Positions 16,087 to 24,489 of a DNA stretch of 64,000 nucleotides are shown piece after piece. Location: positions 1-64,000 of the forward strand of contig JAIDFQ010000045.1 in the NCBI GenBank assembly GCA_029054245.1. Reading direction: 5' to 3'. Position numbers and translations under genes: made by a program. The stretch's first letter is position 1; every line of letters starts with the position of its first letter. The notes beneath the pieces were generated by a model. That model was not told the origin of the DNA. It searched no databases and saw nothing but the letters and a program-made list of their open reading frames with translations. This DNA comes from Lachnospiraceae bacterium. GTDB taxonomy: Bacteria > Bacillota > Clostridia > Lachnospirales > Lachnospiraceae.

Positions 16087-16920
16087 ATGGCGCTTTTAGA
16101 AGTCAAAAATATTAAAAAGGTGTATACGGCGCGCTTCGGTGCGCTTAAGGTCAATGCCTTGAACGATGTGAACTTTTCTGTGGAGGAAGGTGAATATGTG
16201 GCAATTATGGGAGAGTCAGGCTCGGGCAAGACAACGCTGCTCAATATCTTAGCATCTCTTGATAAGCCCACCAGCGGAAAAGTGATTTTGAAAGGAAAGG
16301 ATTTAGGGGAAGTTAAGCAAAGAGAATTATGTGCGTTCAGAAGGGATCATCTGGGATTTGTATTTCAGGATTTTAATCTACTCGATACCATGTCTCTTAA
16401 GGATAATATTTTCCTTCCGCTGGTGCTGGCAGGGGTAAAGTATGAGACCATGGAAAAGCGGCTGCGTCCTCTGGCACAGAAATTATCCATACAGGATTTA
16501 CTGGAAAAATATCCTTATGAGGTTTCAGGAGGGCAAAAACAGAGGGCGGCGGTATGTCGTGCCCTGATTACCCAGCCTGATATCATTTTAGCAGATGAAC
16601 CAACCGGTGCATTGGATTCCAAGGCTTCTGGAAAGCTGCTGAATTTGTTTGGCGAGATTAACGAGGAGGGGCAGACCATATTGATGGTCACACACAGCAT
16701 ACAGGCGGCAAGCCATGCAGGACGCATTTTGTTTATCAAAGATGGCTGCGTTTTCCACCAGATTTATAGAGGAAACCGGAACAAAGATACGATGTACAGA
16801 ATGATATCGGATACACTCACAGTTCTGCAGACAGAGATTGAAAGCCACAACAGTCTGAATGCATTGACAGACAACAGAGCAGATGCATCTGCCGACAGGG
16901 AGGGTTCGGATGATGAATAA
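16087..16920 (+). CDS. BceA-type ABC transporter ATPase
   Basis: This is a complete ATPase of the MacB/LolD/BceA class: Walker A GESGSGKTT (about 40-48), Q-loop FVFQDFN, signature VSGGQKQR, Walker B IILADEPTGALD and H-loop VTHS. The C-terminus extends about 40 residues past the usual end, with a Ser/Asp-rich tail. It acts with the following permease to remove antimicrobial peptides from their lipid targets, and signals to the neighbouring kinase. The ATG follows GGAG. The stop overlaps the permease start. Confidence 0.93.
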   Translation: MALLEVKNIKKVYTARFGALKVNALNDVNFSVEEGEYVAIMGESGSGKTTLLNILASLDKPTSGKVILKGKDLGEVKQRELCAFRRDHLGFVFQDFNLLDTMSLKDNIFLPLVLAGVKYETMEKRLRPLAQKLSIQDLLEKYPYEVSGGQKQRAAVCRALITQPDIILADEPTGALDSKASGKLLNLFGEINEEGQTILMVTHSIQAASHAGRILFIKDGCVFHQIYRGNRNKDTMYRMISDTLTVLQTEIESHNSLNALTDNRADASADREGSDDE

Positions 16921-18910
16921 GTGGAAATTACTGCCCCGTCTGGCGGTGAAAGGCGTGGGGCAAAATGGAAAAGTGTATTATCCATACATGATGGCAGGTA
17001 TTTTTTCGGTATTCACGTTTTTTACATTTTCCTCCATTATATACAATGAAGGACTGATCAAAGATCTGCCAAAGGCAGCTTATGCGTGGATGATGCTCTT
17101 GATTGGAAGGGGGCTGCTTGGAATCATATTTGTTCCGTTCTTATATTATGCCAACAGCTTTCTTATAAAAAGGCGTACCAGAGAGTTTGGTTTGTACAGC
17201 ATTCTGGGACTGGAAAAAAGGCATATCGGCATTATGCTGTTTTTTGAGACGCTATTGCTTTATCTGATTGTAGTGTGCGGAGGCATTCTCCTTGGCAGCG
17301 TGCTTTCTAAACTTTTTTTCCTGCTGCTTCTTAAGGTCAGCGGGCTTCCGATAAATGTGAGATTTGTGTTTACCTGGCAGGCGGTGAAGGATACGGCATT
17401 TCTTTTTTTGGTTATCTTTTTCATCAATCTGGTATATGCTTTGTTTCAGGTTGGGAGATCAAAGCCGGTGGAGCTTTTCTCTGGGAGTAAAAAGGGCGAG
17501 AAGGAACCAAAGTGGATTGCCGCTTATGGGATATTAGGCGTAGTTCTTCTGGCGCTGGGATATAAGATATCCATTTTATCAGAAGTGAACAGCATGATTT
17601 TTGTGGATTTTTTCTTTGCGGTGTTTTTGGTGATCGTGGGCACGTATTTTCTATTTACATCCGGCAGTGTTATGTTGCTGAGAATATTGAAGAAGAAGAA
17701 AGAATTTTATTACAAGCCCCAGAATTTTGTGACGGTTTCCGGTATGCTCTACAGGATGAAAAAAAATGCGGCAAGCTTATCAAATATCTGTATTTTTTCA
17801 ACAATGGTAATCATTACGCTGATTTGTACCCTTACCCTGTATCACGGACTTGACGGTATCGGACTTTATAGCTATCCCTATGATGTGTGGGCGGAGTACG
17901 GAGAAGGGGATATTACTCACGAAACAGCAGATGCCAAAGTAAGAGAACTGGAAGAAAAATACGGAAGGCAGGCTGTGAGATCAGACCTCTTTGATTATAT
18001 GAAATTTTCCTGTCTGAAAAATGGAAATCAGTTTGAGCAAAAGCAGCAGGATTCAAAATTTGAAGATACCTTTACACTCTATTTTCTGACCCTGGAGGAT
18101 TATAACAGTTTGGAGAATGACAATAAGACGCTGGAGGGCAATCAGATTTTGCTTCTTTCGGAAGGAGCGGATGTTGGATTTAAGAGTATAGGGTTTATGG
18201 GGCTGGAGCTGCCTGTAGCAGAGGAATTAAGTCATATGTATCCGTTTCCCAAATCAGGAAAGGATAATTTTGGAACGGACTTTATCATTGTGGTAAAGGA
18301 TGACGCGGCAAGGGATGCATGTACAGAAGCCTTTGCAAGGAAAAACGGCATTACGGATGTGGAAGCCTTTCTGGACAGCGGATATCAGAGGCTGGGTATC
18401 GTTCTGGAAGGAGAAGATGCAGACAAGCAAGACTTTGTAAATGAGCTGTCCGTATGGATGCAGGGACAGGAGGGCTATACCGGTGTCGGAAATGGTCTGG
18501 AAGAGCGGGCGAATAACAAGGCAATGTATGGAGGGCTTTTGTTTATAGGGATTTTGTTCGGCATGATCTTCTTTATGTGCCTGCTCCTTATCATGTATTA
18601 TAAGCAGATTTCAGAAGGCTATGAGGATCAGAACAATTTTGCTATTATGCAGAAGGTGGGGATGAGCGATAAAGAAATCAAAGGGACGATTCACAGGCAG
18701 ATCCTTTTGGTATTTCTTCTTCCCCTTGCAGGAGCGCTTATGCATACCTGTGCCGGTATGTTTATGGTAGAAAATCTGATGGCGGCGCTTGGATTGTTTG
18801 ACGGTCAGCTGATGATCCTGTGGACGGCGCTGGTTTCCTTGATGTTCGTCTTTATCTATGGAATTAGTTATCTTACCACGGCTAAGACGTATTACAAAAT
18901 AGTGAGGTGA
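16910..18910 (+). CDS. BceB-type ABC transporter permease (FtsX/MacB superfamily)
   Basis: The 666-residue permease shows the Bce architecture: about ten membrane helices in a 1+3+... arrangement, with a long extracellular domain of roughly 220 residues (about 310-545) between helices seven and eight, which is thought to contact the peptide. I start at the ATG with GGGAGGG upstream, which overlaps the ATPase stop; a further upstream ATG in frame lacks a ribosome binding site. Together with the regulator, kinase and ATPase it forms a full peptide-sensing and detoxification module. Which peptide is recognised cannot be read from sequence. Confidence 0.92.
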   Translation: MMNKWKLLPRLAVKGVGQNGKVYYPYMMAGIFSVFTFFTFSSIIYNEGLIKDLPKAAYAWMMLLIGRGLLGIIFVPFLYYANSFLIKRRTREFGLYSILGLEKRHIGIMLFFETLLLYLIVVCGGILLGSVLSKLFFLLLLKVSGLPINVRFVFTWQAVKDTAFLFLVIFFINLVYALFQVGRSKPVELFSGSKKGEKEPKWIAAYGILGVVLLALGYKISILSEVNSMIFVDFFFAVFLVIVGTYFLFTSGSVMLLRILKKKKEFYYKPQNFVTVSGMLYRMKKNAASLSNICIFSTMVIITLICTLTLYHGLDGIGLYSYPYDVWAEYGEGDITHETADAKVRELEEKYGRQAVRSDLFDYMKFSCLKNGNQFEQKQQDSKFEDTFTLYFLTLEDYNSLENDNKTLEGNQILLLSEGADVGFKSIGFMGLELPVAEELSHMYPFPKSGKDNFGTDFIIVVKDDAARDACTEAFARKNGITDVEAFLDSGYQRLGIVLEGEDADKQDFVNELSVWMQGQEGYTGVGNGLEERANNKAMYGGLLFIGILFGMIFFMCLLLIMYYKQISEGYEDQNNFAIMQKVGMSDKEIKGTIHRQILLVFLLPLAGALMHTCAGMFMVENLMAALGLFDGQLMILWTALVSLMFVFIYGISYLTTAKTYYKIVR

Positions 18911-18960
18911 GCGGACTTTCCGCCACCTTGCCATATCCTGCAAAGTTATGATGACACAAT

Positions 18961-19704
18961 TCACATATTTCCAACCAAAAAATCTTTTACAACACCAAAG
19001 AATTCCCGCATCATGTTGTTATACTGCAAAAAGGGCTCTCCCTTAGCGGCAATTCCATATACATTTTGGTAGCCAGCTTTTTGGGCAATCTTCGTGGCTC
19101 TGAAAACGTGAAAATTATTGCTCACCACACCCACAGTATTGTTAGATGGATCCAGATATCCGGCAGAAAACGTAAGGTTCTGAAAGGTGTTTTTTGACTG
19201 ATCCTCTAACAGGATCCGGTCGGGTGTAATTCCCTTTTCTACCAGATAATCATACATTCCCTGGGCTTCTGATATGTGCTCGTCTGGTCCTTGTCCCCCT
19301 GATACGATAACCTTGGTGTACGGGTTAGCTTCCAGATAACGGATGGCTTCATCCAATCTGTATTGGAGCGCCTTGGAAGGTCCGCTTGTTTTCATCTGTG
19401 CGCCTAAGACCACGAGATAATCCAGTCCTTCCGGTCCCTTTTGGGAAAATCCGCTGATGATAAATCCTTGTACAAGAACAAAGAGGGCAAAGCCAAGACA
19501 TATCAGTGCAGTAAAAATTCTGCGCAGCCAGAGAGGAAAATGGGAAGCCCAAAACCCCTTTTTCAAAAGAATTGCAAATGTGATTAGTCCGATTCCGATC
19601 AACAGCCATATAAAAAAGAAGTTGGTTCCGTGTCCAACAAAGAATGCAATACATAAGAAATAGCATATAGAGAGGATGCCCAATAAAAATAATATAAGAT
19701 ACAT
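18961..19704 (-). CDS. YdcF/DUF218 family membrane protein
   Basis: Three or four hydrophobic segments in the first 90 residues anchor a C-terminal DUF218 domain with the signature YLVVLGAQMKTSGPSKALQYR, VIVSGGQGPDE and NTFQNLTFS. This family includes SanA/ElyC, envelope proteins implicated in cell-wall precursor metabolism, but its biochemical activity is not settled. It is transcribed alone, converging on the permease gene. Confidence 0.85.
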   Translation of the reverse strand: MYLILFLLGILSICYFLCIAFFVGHGTNFFFIWLLIGIGLITFAILLKKGFWASHFPLWLRRIFTALICLGFALFVLVQGFIISGFSQKGPEGLDYLVVLGAQMKTSGPSKALQYRLDEAIRYLEANPYTKVIVSGGQGPDEHISEAQGMYDYLVEKGITPDRILLEDQSKNTFQNLTFSAGYLDPSNNTVGVVSNNFHVFRATKIAQKAGYQNVYGIAAKGEPFLQYNNMMREFFGVVKDFLVGNM

Positions 19705-20027
19705 ATTTACTCCCTTCTGAATATAAATCTTGCAGTTATTCTAACATTTATGAAGAGAAAAAAGGAGCATATCAATTAAAATTAAGAATATTTTAAATTA
19801 TCTTTAACATAAGGAGTAAGAAATCTTTTACATAGAGGGATACGTTTTACGCCGACTCAGGCTGACATAATCAAGATTGAGGAAATGATGATGACAGTTG
19901 AATAACTTTTCACCATGTAGTAAACTGATTCTATTATAGTCGGTCAGATGAAAGAGCATAATGGCATAGAACCAATAAAAAAGCGTGGGCACAGTGATGA
20001 GTCCCAAGGCAGAAGGGGAGGATAAGG
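19705..20027. other. Intergenic region before sirtuin gene
   Basis: This 323-base gap separates the divergent YdcF and sirtuin genes. It is AT-rich on the left. TATTAT near 19932 could be a -10 for the sirtuin gene, but no paired -35 is convincing. No gene, repeat or stable hairpin was found. Confidence 0.4.
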
Positions 20028-20744
20028 ATGGATCAGATGCAAAGATTAAAAGAAATCATAGACGGCAGCGACAACATCGTATTTTTTGGCGGCGCCGGTG
20101 TCTCTACAGAAAGTGGTATTCCCGATTTCAGAAGTGTGGATGGGCTTTACAACCAGAAATATGATTATCCGCCGGAGACCATTTTGAGCCATACGTTTTA
20201 TAGACAAAAGCCTGCAGAATTCTTTCGGTTTTATAAGGATAAGATGCTCTGCCTTGGCGCAAAGCCAAATGCGGCGCATATTAAGCTTGCAAAGTGGGAG
20301 CAGGAGGGAAAATTAAAAGCAGTCATCACCCAGAACATTGATGGTCTCCATCAGGCAGCAGGTAGCAAAAATGTTTTAGAACTTCATGGCAGCGTGCTTC
20401 GTAATTATTGTGAAAGCTGTGGAAAATTCTTTGATGCAGAGTATATGCTTCATGCCGACGGAGTGCCTGGGTGCGATGCATGCGGGGCAGGAATCAAGCC
20501 GGATGTGGTTCTGTATGAAGAGGGACTGAACGATCAGACCCTTCGTGATGCCATTTCCTATATTGCAAATGCAGATGTCCTGATCATCGGAGGCACATCT
20601 TTGGTGGTATATCCGGCAGCAGGTCTGATAGACTATTATAAAGGAAATAAACTGATTTTGATTAATAAGACGCCCACGGCGAGAGACGGGGCGGCGGATC
20701 TGGTGGTACAGGGCAGCATCGGGGAAATTTTTGCCAACCTGTAA
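20028..20744 (+). CDS. cobB: NAD-dependent protein deacylase (sirtuin)
   Basis: All sirtuin motifs are present: GGAGVSTESGIPDFRS (21-36) for NAD binding, TQNIDGLH (101-108), catalytic His120 in LELHGS and the zinc cysteines C128, C131, C149 and C152. Length (238 aa) is typical of bacterial class III/U sirtuins. It removes acyl groups from lysines, consuming NAD. The ATG follows GGGGAGGATAAGG. It is followed 23 bases later by the DUF951 gene and lies just upstream of the rpsF-ssb-rpsR operon. Confidence 0.93.
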   Translation: MDQMQRLKEIIDGSDNIVFFGGAGVSTESGIPDFRSVDGLYNQKYDYPPETILSHTFYRQKPAEFFRFYKDKMLCLGAKPNAAHIKLAKWEQEGKLKAVITQNIDGLHQAAGSKNVLELHGSVLRNYCESCGKFFDAEYMLHADGVPGCDACGAGIKPDVVLYEEGLNDQTLRDAISYIANADVLIIGGTSLVVYPAAGLIDYYKGNKLILINKTPTARDGAADLVVQGSIGEIFANL

Positions 20745-20767
20745 ATTATAAGAAAGGACCGTGATTC

Positions 20768-20953
20768 ATGGATATTCAGGTAGGCGATAAGCTAACGTTA
20801 AAAAAGCCTCATCCTTGCGGAAGTTTTGAATGGGAAGTGCTCCGCATCGGAGCAGATTTCCGGTTAAAGTGTACAGGATGCGGGCATCAGATCATGAGTC
20901 CCCGGAATCAGATTGAAAAAAAGATCAAAAAGATTTCGCGGACAAACTCTTGA
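20768..20953 (+). CDS. DUF951 family protein
   Basis: This 61-residue protein matches DUF951: VGDKLTLKKPHPCGSFEWEV, then a CTGCGH zinc-ribbon-like pair and a basic tail. The function is unknown, but the gene is regularly found immediately before rpsF in Clostridia and Bacilli, as here. It may bind nucleic acid. The ATG follows AAAGGACCGTG. The promoter of the ribosomal operon overlaps its stop codon. Confidence 0.9.
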   Translation: MDIQVGDKLTLKKPHPCGSFEWEVLRIGADFRLKCTGCGHQIMSPRNQIEKKIKKISRTNS

Positions 20954-20978
20954 AAAAGAGGGAAATACGTGGTATTAT
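20950..20978 (+). promoter_or_regulatory. Promoter of the rpsF-ssb-rpsR operon
   Basis: TTGAAA (20950-20955) and TATTAT (20973-20978) are spaced by 17 bases. The -35 overlaps the stop codon of the DUF951 gene. Transcription would begin about 90 bases before rpsF. Confidence 0.7.
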
Positions 20979-21004
20979 ATTACTCCGTGGTATGTTTTAA
21001 CCAT

Positions 21005-21051
21005 CCGCAAAATGCGGAAACAACACATTCCTTGCTCCCACAAATGGGGGC
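21005..21051 (+). promoter_or_regulatory. rpsF mRNA leader with two hairpins
   Basis: The leader contains the hairpin CCGCA-AAA-TGCGG (21005-21017) and the 7-bp hairpin GCTCCCA-CAAA-TGGGGGC (21034-21051), just before the AAAGGAGGT ribosome binding site. S6 and S18 are known to repress their own mRNA through a structured rpsF leader in several bacteria; whether this leader has the required CCG-bulge arrangement would need folding and alignment. Confidence 0.4.
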
Positions 21052-21078
21052 CAGAGACCAAAAGGAGGTAACTTAAGC

Positions 21079-21369
21079 ATGAACAAATATGAATTAGCCG
21101 TTGTTGTAAGTGCGAAAATCGAAGATGAGGAAAGAGCAGCAGTCGTAGACAAATGCAAGGCTCTCATTGAAAGATTCGGTGGTACGATTACAAACGTTGA
21201 CGACTGGGGCAAGAAGAGACTGGCTTATGAAGTTCAGAAGATGAAAGAAGCTTTCTATTACTTTATCCAGTTCGATGCTGAGAGCACAGCGCCCATCGAA
21301 ATCGAAAATCGTGTTCGCATTATGGACAATGTTATCAGATTTTTATGCGTTAGACAGGACGAAGCATAA
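21079..21369 (+). CDS. rpsF: Small ribosomal subunit protein bS6
   Basis: The 96-residue sequence is a clear S6: NKYELAVVVSAKIEDEERAA at the start, then DDWGKKRLAYEVQKMKEAFY and RVRIMDNVIRFLCVR. S6 binds S18 in the platform of the 30S subunit. The ATG follows a perfect AAAGGAGG. It is first in the conserved rpsF-ssb-rpsR operon. Confidence 0.97.
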   Translation: MNKYELAVVVSAKIEDEERAAVVDKCKALIERFGGTITNVDDWGKKRLAYEVQKMKEAFYYFIQFDAESTAPIEIENRVRIMDNVIRFLCVRQDEA

Positions 21370-21407
21370 AGCGTATACGAAAGATATGCTGGAAAGTAGA
21401 GGCAGGT

Positions 21408-21851
21408 ATGAATAAAGTAATACTGATGGGGCGTTTGACAAGAGACCCTGAAGTGAGATATTCACAGGGGGAAAACGCATTGGCGATTGCCAGATATACA
21501 CTGGCTGTAGACCGTAGATTCAACCGCAACGGGGATGAAAATACCGCAGATTTTATCAACTGTGTGGCATTTGGAAAGTCAGGAGAATTTGCTGAAAGAT
21601 ATTTCAGAAAAGGAACCAAGATTCTGGTGTCGGGTCGTATTCAGACAGGAAGCTATACCAACAAGGATGGTGTCAAGGTGTACACCACAGAGGTGGTAGC
21701 CGAAGATCAGGAATTTGCCGAGAGCAAAAACAGCGGCGCCGGTTCTAATGGGGGCTATACCGGCGGAGGCAGGTCTTTAGAACCTTCAGGAGCAGGCGAT
21801 GGTTTCATGAATATTCCAGATGGAATAGACGAGGAGTTGCCGTTTAACTAA
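21408..21851 (+). CDS. ssb: Single-stranded DNA-binding protein
   Basis: The OB-fold (1-107) starts MNKVILMGRLTRDPEVRY and includes DFINCVAFGKSGEFAERYF and GRIQTGSYTNKDG. A Gly/Ser-rich linker leads to the acidic tip IDEELPFN. The tip, which recruits repair and replication proteins, normally ends in Pro-Phe; here one extra Asn follows. Length 147 aa is usual. It lies between rpsF and rpsR. Confidence 0.97.
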   Translation: MNKVILMGRLTRDPEVRYSQGENALAIARYTLAVDRRFNRNGDENTADFINCVAFGKSGEFAERYFRKGTKILVSGRIQTGSYTNKDGVKVYTTEVVAEDQEFAESKNSGAGSNGGYTGGGRSLEPSGAGDGFMNIPDGIDEELPFN

Positions 21852-21886
21852 GAGTTTTATTTCAATAAAGATAGGAGGCAATAATT

Positions 21887-22150
21887 ATGGCATATAATAA
21901 AGCAGAGAAGTCTGATTCTCCCATGAGAAAAAAAGGCGGAATGCGCAGAAGGAAAAAAGTTTGTGTATTTTGCGGCAAAGACAATGTAATTGATTACAAA
22001 GATGTAAATAAATTAAAAAGATATGTGTCTGAGAGAGGAAAAATTCTTCCCAGAAGAATCACAGGAAACTGCGCAAAGCATCAGAGAGCTCTTACAGTTG
22101 CTATCAAGAGAGCTCGTCACATTGCGTTAATGCCTTATACTTGTGATTAA
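21887..22150 (+). CDS. rpsR: Small ribosomal subunit protein bS18
   Basis: The 87-residue protein has the S18 core: [40 protein letters not shown] and [14 protein letters not shown]. It keeps the CxxC and a later Cys, so it is the zinc-type version. The ATG follows AGGAGG. It is the last gene of the operon before a strong terminator. Confidence 0.97.
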   Translation: MAYNKAEKSDSPMRKKGGMRRRKKVCVFCGKDNVIDYKDVNKLKRYVSERGKILPRRITGNCAKHQRALTVAIKRARHIALMPYTCD

Positions 22151-22195
22151 TATGCAGGCAAGATGCGGCTTTAGGCGTGTCAAATTGTAAACAGT

Positions 22196-22226
22196 AAAGG
22201 GTTGCCGGTTATCGGCAGCCCTTTTG
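22196..22226 (+). terminator. Terminator of the rpsF operon
   Basis: A 12-bp stem, AAAGGGTTGCCG with CGGCAGCCCTTT (one G-U pair), has a short loop and ends in TTTTG. It lies 45 bases after rpsR. Confidence 0.88.
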
Positions 22227-22251
22227 TCCAATTTTCCAGGAGGATGTAAGT

Positions 22252-23652
22252 ATGGATGGGATGAATGAAAAGAAATCCGGTAATGCAGTCAAATTTATCA
22301 TTCCGGCAGCTGTCGGTCTTGTATTGGTGGCGATTCTTTTGGCGGTAGCGGTGGCAACAGGGTATATAGGTGAAAATCCTGAAAAAACACTTGCAAAAGC
22401 TTTTGAAAAGACATTTACGCAGAGTGGGGATGTCATAAAAGACGCATGGCAGATTGACGGATATGTTGATATGTTTGAAGAGGAGCAGTTGCATATCGAT
22501 GCCGATATAGACCTGTCGGGGCTGGGAAATATAGCAATAAAGTTTGATAAAGACCATGACAGGTGGGGCATGCTTATGGGTGCAGGCTATTATGGGATTT
22601 CCATACTTGAGGCAAACCTGTATATGGACGAAGAGGAAATGCGTCTGGGCATTCCTGAATGGACGGATTACGTGCTTTATGTGGACTTTGCAACGTACAA
22701 TGAGGATATTGAAGAGTTTATAGAGATGTATGATCTGGATGATGAACTGGCTGACGAACTGCGTGTATTGGGAAAGGAACTGCAGGGGAAAGCGTTGTCA
22801 GAAACAGACAGTGAATCACTGGATGAGGCGTTCACGCAGCTGGGCGATGCTATGCGCAATATGTGGACTGAGGCAAAAGTTGATAAAGCGGACGCTAAAA
22901 TGCTCACAGTAAATGAGAAGCGAAGAAGCTGTGAGGGATACGTGGTGACGATTGCGGATAGACAGGTGACCGATTTCTTGCATACCTATAAGGAGCTTTA
23001 TGAAAACAATGAGGCGCTTAAAAATTATCTGGATCAGGTGGCAATAAGTACATCAGGGTATGCAATTGAATATGAGGTGATGCTGGAGGCGTTTGACCAG
23101 CTTGAGGAAGCCTGCGCTGAGTTGGGAGATCTTAAGGTTTACTGTTACGTTTATAATGGAGTGCTTGCGCAGATCTGCTTTGAAAGCGGAGAGGTGTCCA
23201 TGGAATGGAATATCTGCGGCGGAAACTTTCCGCTTGAAAATACAGATTTGACAATTACATACGATTCGGAGGAACTTGTAATCAGGCGGAGCGGAGACTT
23301 GGAAGGAACGAATTATGAGGCGGAGTATCAGATCGAAGTGGATGGGGATAAACTGATACTTGCCGCAGAGTACGATAAAGACTCTGGTGATTTCCGGCTT
23401 GCACTTGAGGAAGAATATTATTTTTCTGTTCTTGTGAAGGGAAGTATAGAAAAGACAGTGCCGGGTTCTGAATACGTGATTATCATCGACACCTTTAAAG
23501 TGGACGATGAAGAGCTATTTTACGGCGATATCACTGTTTCCAATGAATGTGAGGAAATAAAGGTGCCGGAGGGGGATCTTCGCAATGTGCTTAAGATGAC
23601 GGAAGATGATTGGTATGAAATTCTGTATGAGATTGCATACTACTTGTATTAA
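22252..23652 (+). CDS. Membrane-anchored hypothetical protein, 466 aa
   Basis: A short polar N-terminus is followed by one membrane helix (about residues 15-38) and a 425-residue acidic domain outside the cell. The domain has many beta-type repeats of the form LTITYDSEELVIRR and resembles the large uncharacterised extracellular proteins seen near rpsR in some Lachnospiraceae; I do not recognise a named family. The ATG follows AGGAGG. It has its own unit between the rpsF terminator and the ABC exporter genes. Confidence 0.75.
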   Translation: MDGMNEKKSGNAVKFIIPAAVGLVLVAILLAVAVATGYIGENPEKTLAKAFEKTFTQSGDVIKDAWQIDGYVDMFEEEQLHIDADIDLSGLGNIAIKFDKDHDRWGMLMGAGYYGISILEANLYMDEEEMRLGIPEWTDYVLYVDFATYNEDIEEFIEMYDLDDELADELRVLGKELQGKALSETDSESLDEAFTQLGDAMRNMWTEAKVDKADAKMLTVNEKRRSCEGYVVTIADRQVTDFLHTYKELYENNEALKNYLDQVAISTSGYAIEYEVMLEAFDQLEEACAELGDLKVYCYVYNGVLAQICFESGEVSMEWNICGGNFPLENTDLTITYDSEELVIRRSGDLEGTNYEAEYQIEVDGDKLILAAEYDKDSGDFRLALEEEYYFSVLVKGSIEKTVPGSEYVIIIDTFKVDDEELFYGDITVSNECEEIKVPEGDLRNVLKMTEDDWYEILYEIAYYLY

Positions 23653-23787
23653 AGTTGGACAACAATTGATTTTGGTATTATGATAATAGAGCGGTGGGAA
23701 TCACTGCTCTATTTTAGTGCAATGCGTTGGCGTTTAATTGCGCCGCTAAGAGCCGACTCAGGTAAAGGCGTACAGAGGATAGAAGAT

Positions 23788-24489
23788 ATGGAGTTAGAAT
23801 TAAAGGATATAAAAAAGAGTTATGGGAAAAAGCAGGTGCTTTGTAAGGTCAGCCTGACGGTGCAGGCGGGGCAGTGCGTGGGGATCGTAGGCGCTAATGG
23901 ATGCGGTAAGTCCACACTCCTTAGGATTCTGGCGGGGGTGGAGAAGGCAGACGGCGGACAGATTTTCGTAAACGGGAAGGAAGTAAAAAAACCCTCCCGC
24001 CAGATGGCGGCTCATGTAGGCTATATACCGCAGGAAAGTGCATTGATGCCGGATTTGACGGTTCGCGACAATTTGAAATTGTGGGCAAGCTTCGGGGATT
24101 ACCGGAAAAATTGCCGCAATCTGGAGCAGCTGTGTGAGCAATTTAAGATTCAGTCTTTTTATAAAGAGAGGGTAAAGAATCTTTCCGGCGGTATGAGTAA
24201 GCGGGTAAACATTGTGTGTGCTCTGATTCATAAGCCGCCGCTTTTGTTGATGGATGAACCCAGCGCAGCCCTTGACCTGGTTTTTAAGGAAGAGCTTAGA
24301 GGGTATATCCAGGATTTTACAAAAGAAGGAGGAAGCGTCCTGCTCTCCAGCCATGATGAAGGAGAAATTACGGCATGCCAGGGGCTGTGGGCGATTAAGG
24401 GGGGAGAGGCATTTGCGCTTCCTCGAGAATTATCTTTGGAAGAAATTGTTGCCGGATTCATGAAGGGCAGTGAGGAAAAAGATGTATAG
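23788..24489 (+). CDS. ABC transporter ATP-binding protein
   Basis: This 233-residue ATPase has Walker A GANGCGKST, Q-loop YIPQESA, signature NLSGGMSKR, Walker B LLLMDEPSAALD and a H-loop SSHD. It belongs to the ABC-2 exporter type (CcmA/NatA-like). I start at the ATG before ELELKDIKKSYG; an upstream frame extension to 23680 is not homologous and lacks a ribosome binding site. It overlaps the first permease by eight bases. The three-gene unit is an exporter of unknown substrate. Confidence 0.9.
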   Translation: MELELKDIKKSYGKKQVLCKVSLTVQAGQCVGIVGANGCGKSTLLRILAGVEKADGGQIFVNGKEVKKPSRQMAAHVGYIPQESALMPDLTVRDNLKLWASFGDYRKNCRNLEQLCEQFKIQSFYKERVKNLSGGMSKRVNIVCALIHKPPLLLMDEPSAALDLVFKEELRGYIQDFTKEGGSVLLSSHDEGEITACQGLWAIKGGEAFALPRELSLEEIVAGFMKGSEEKDV

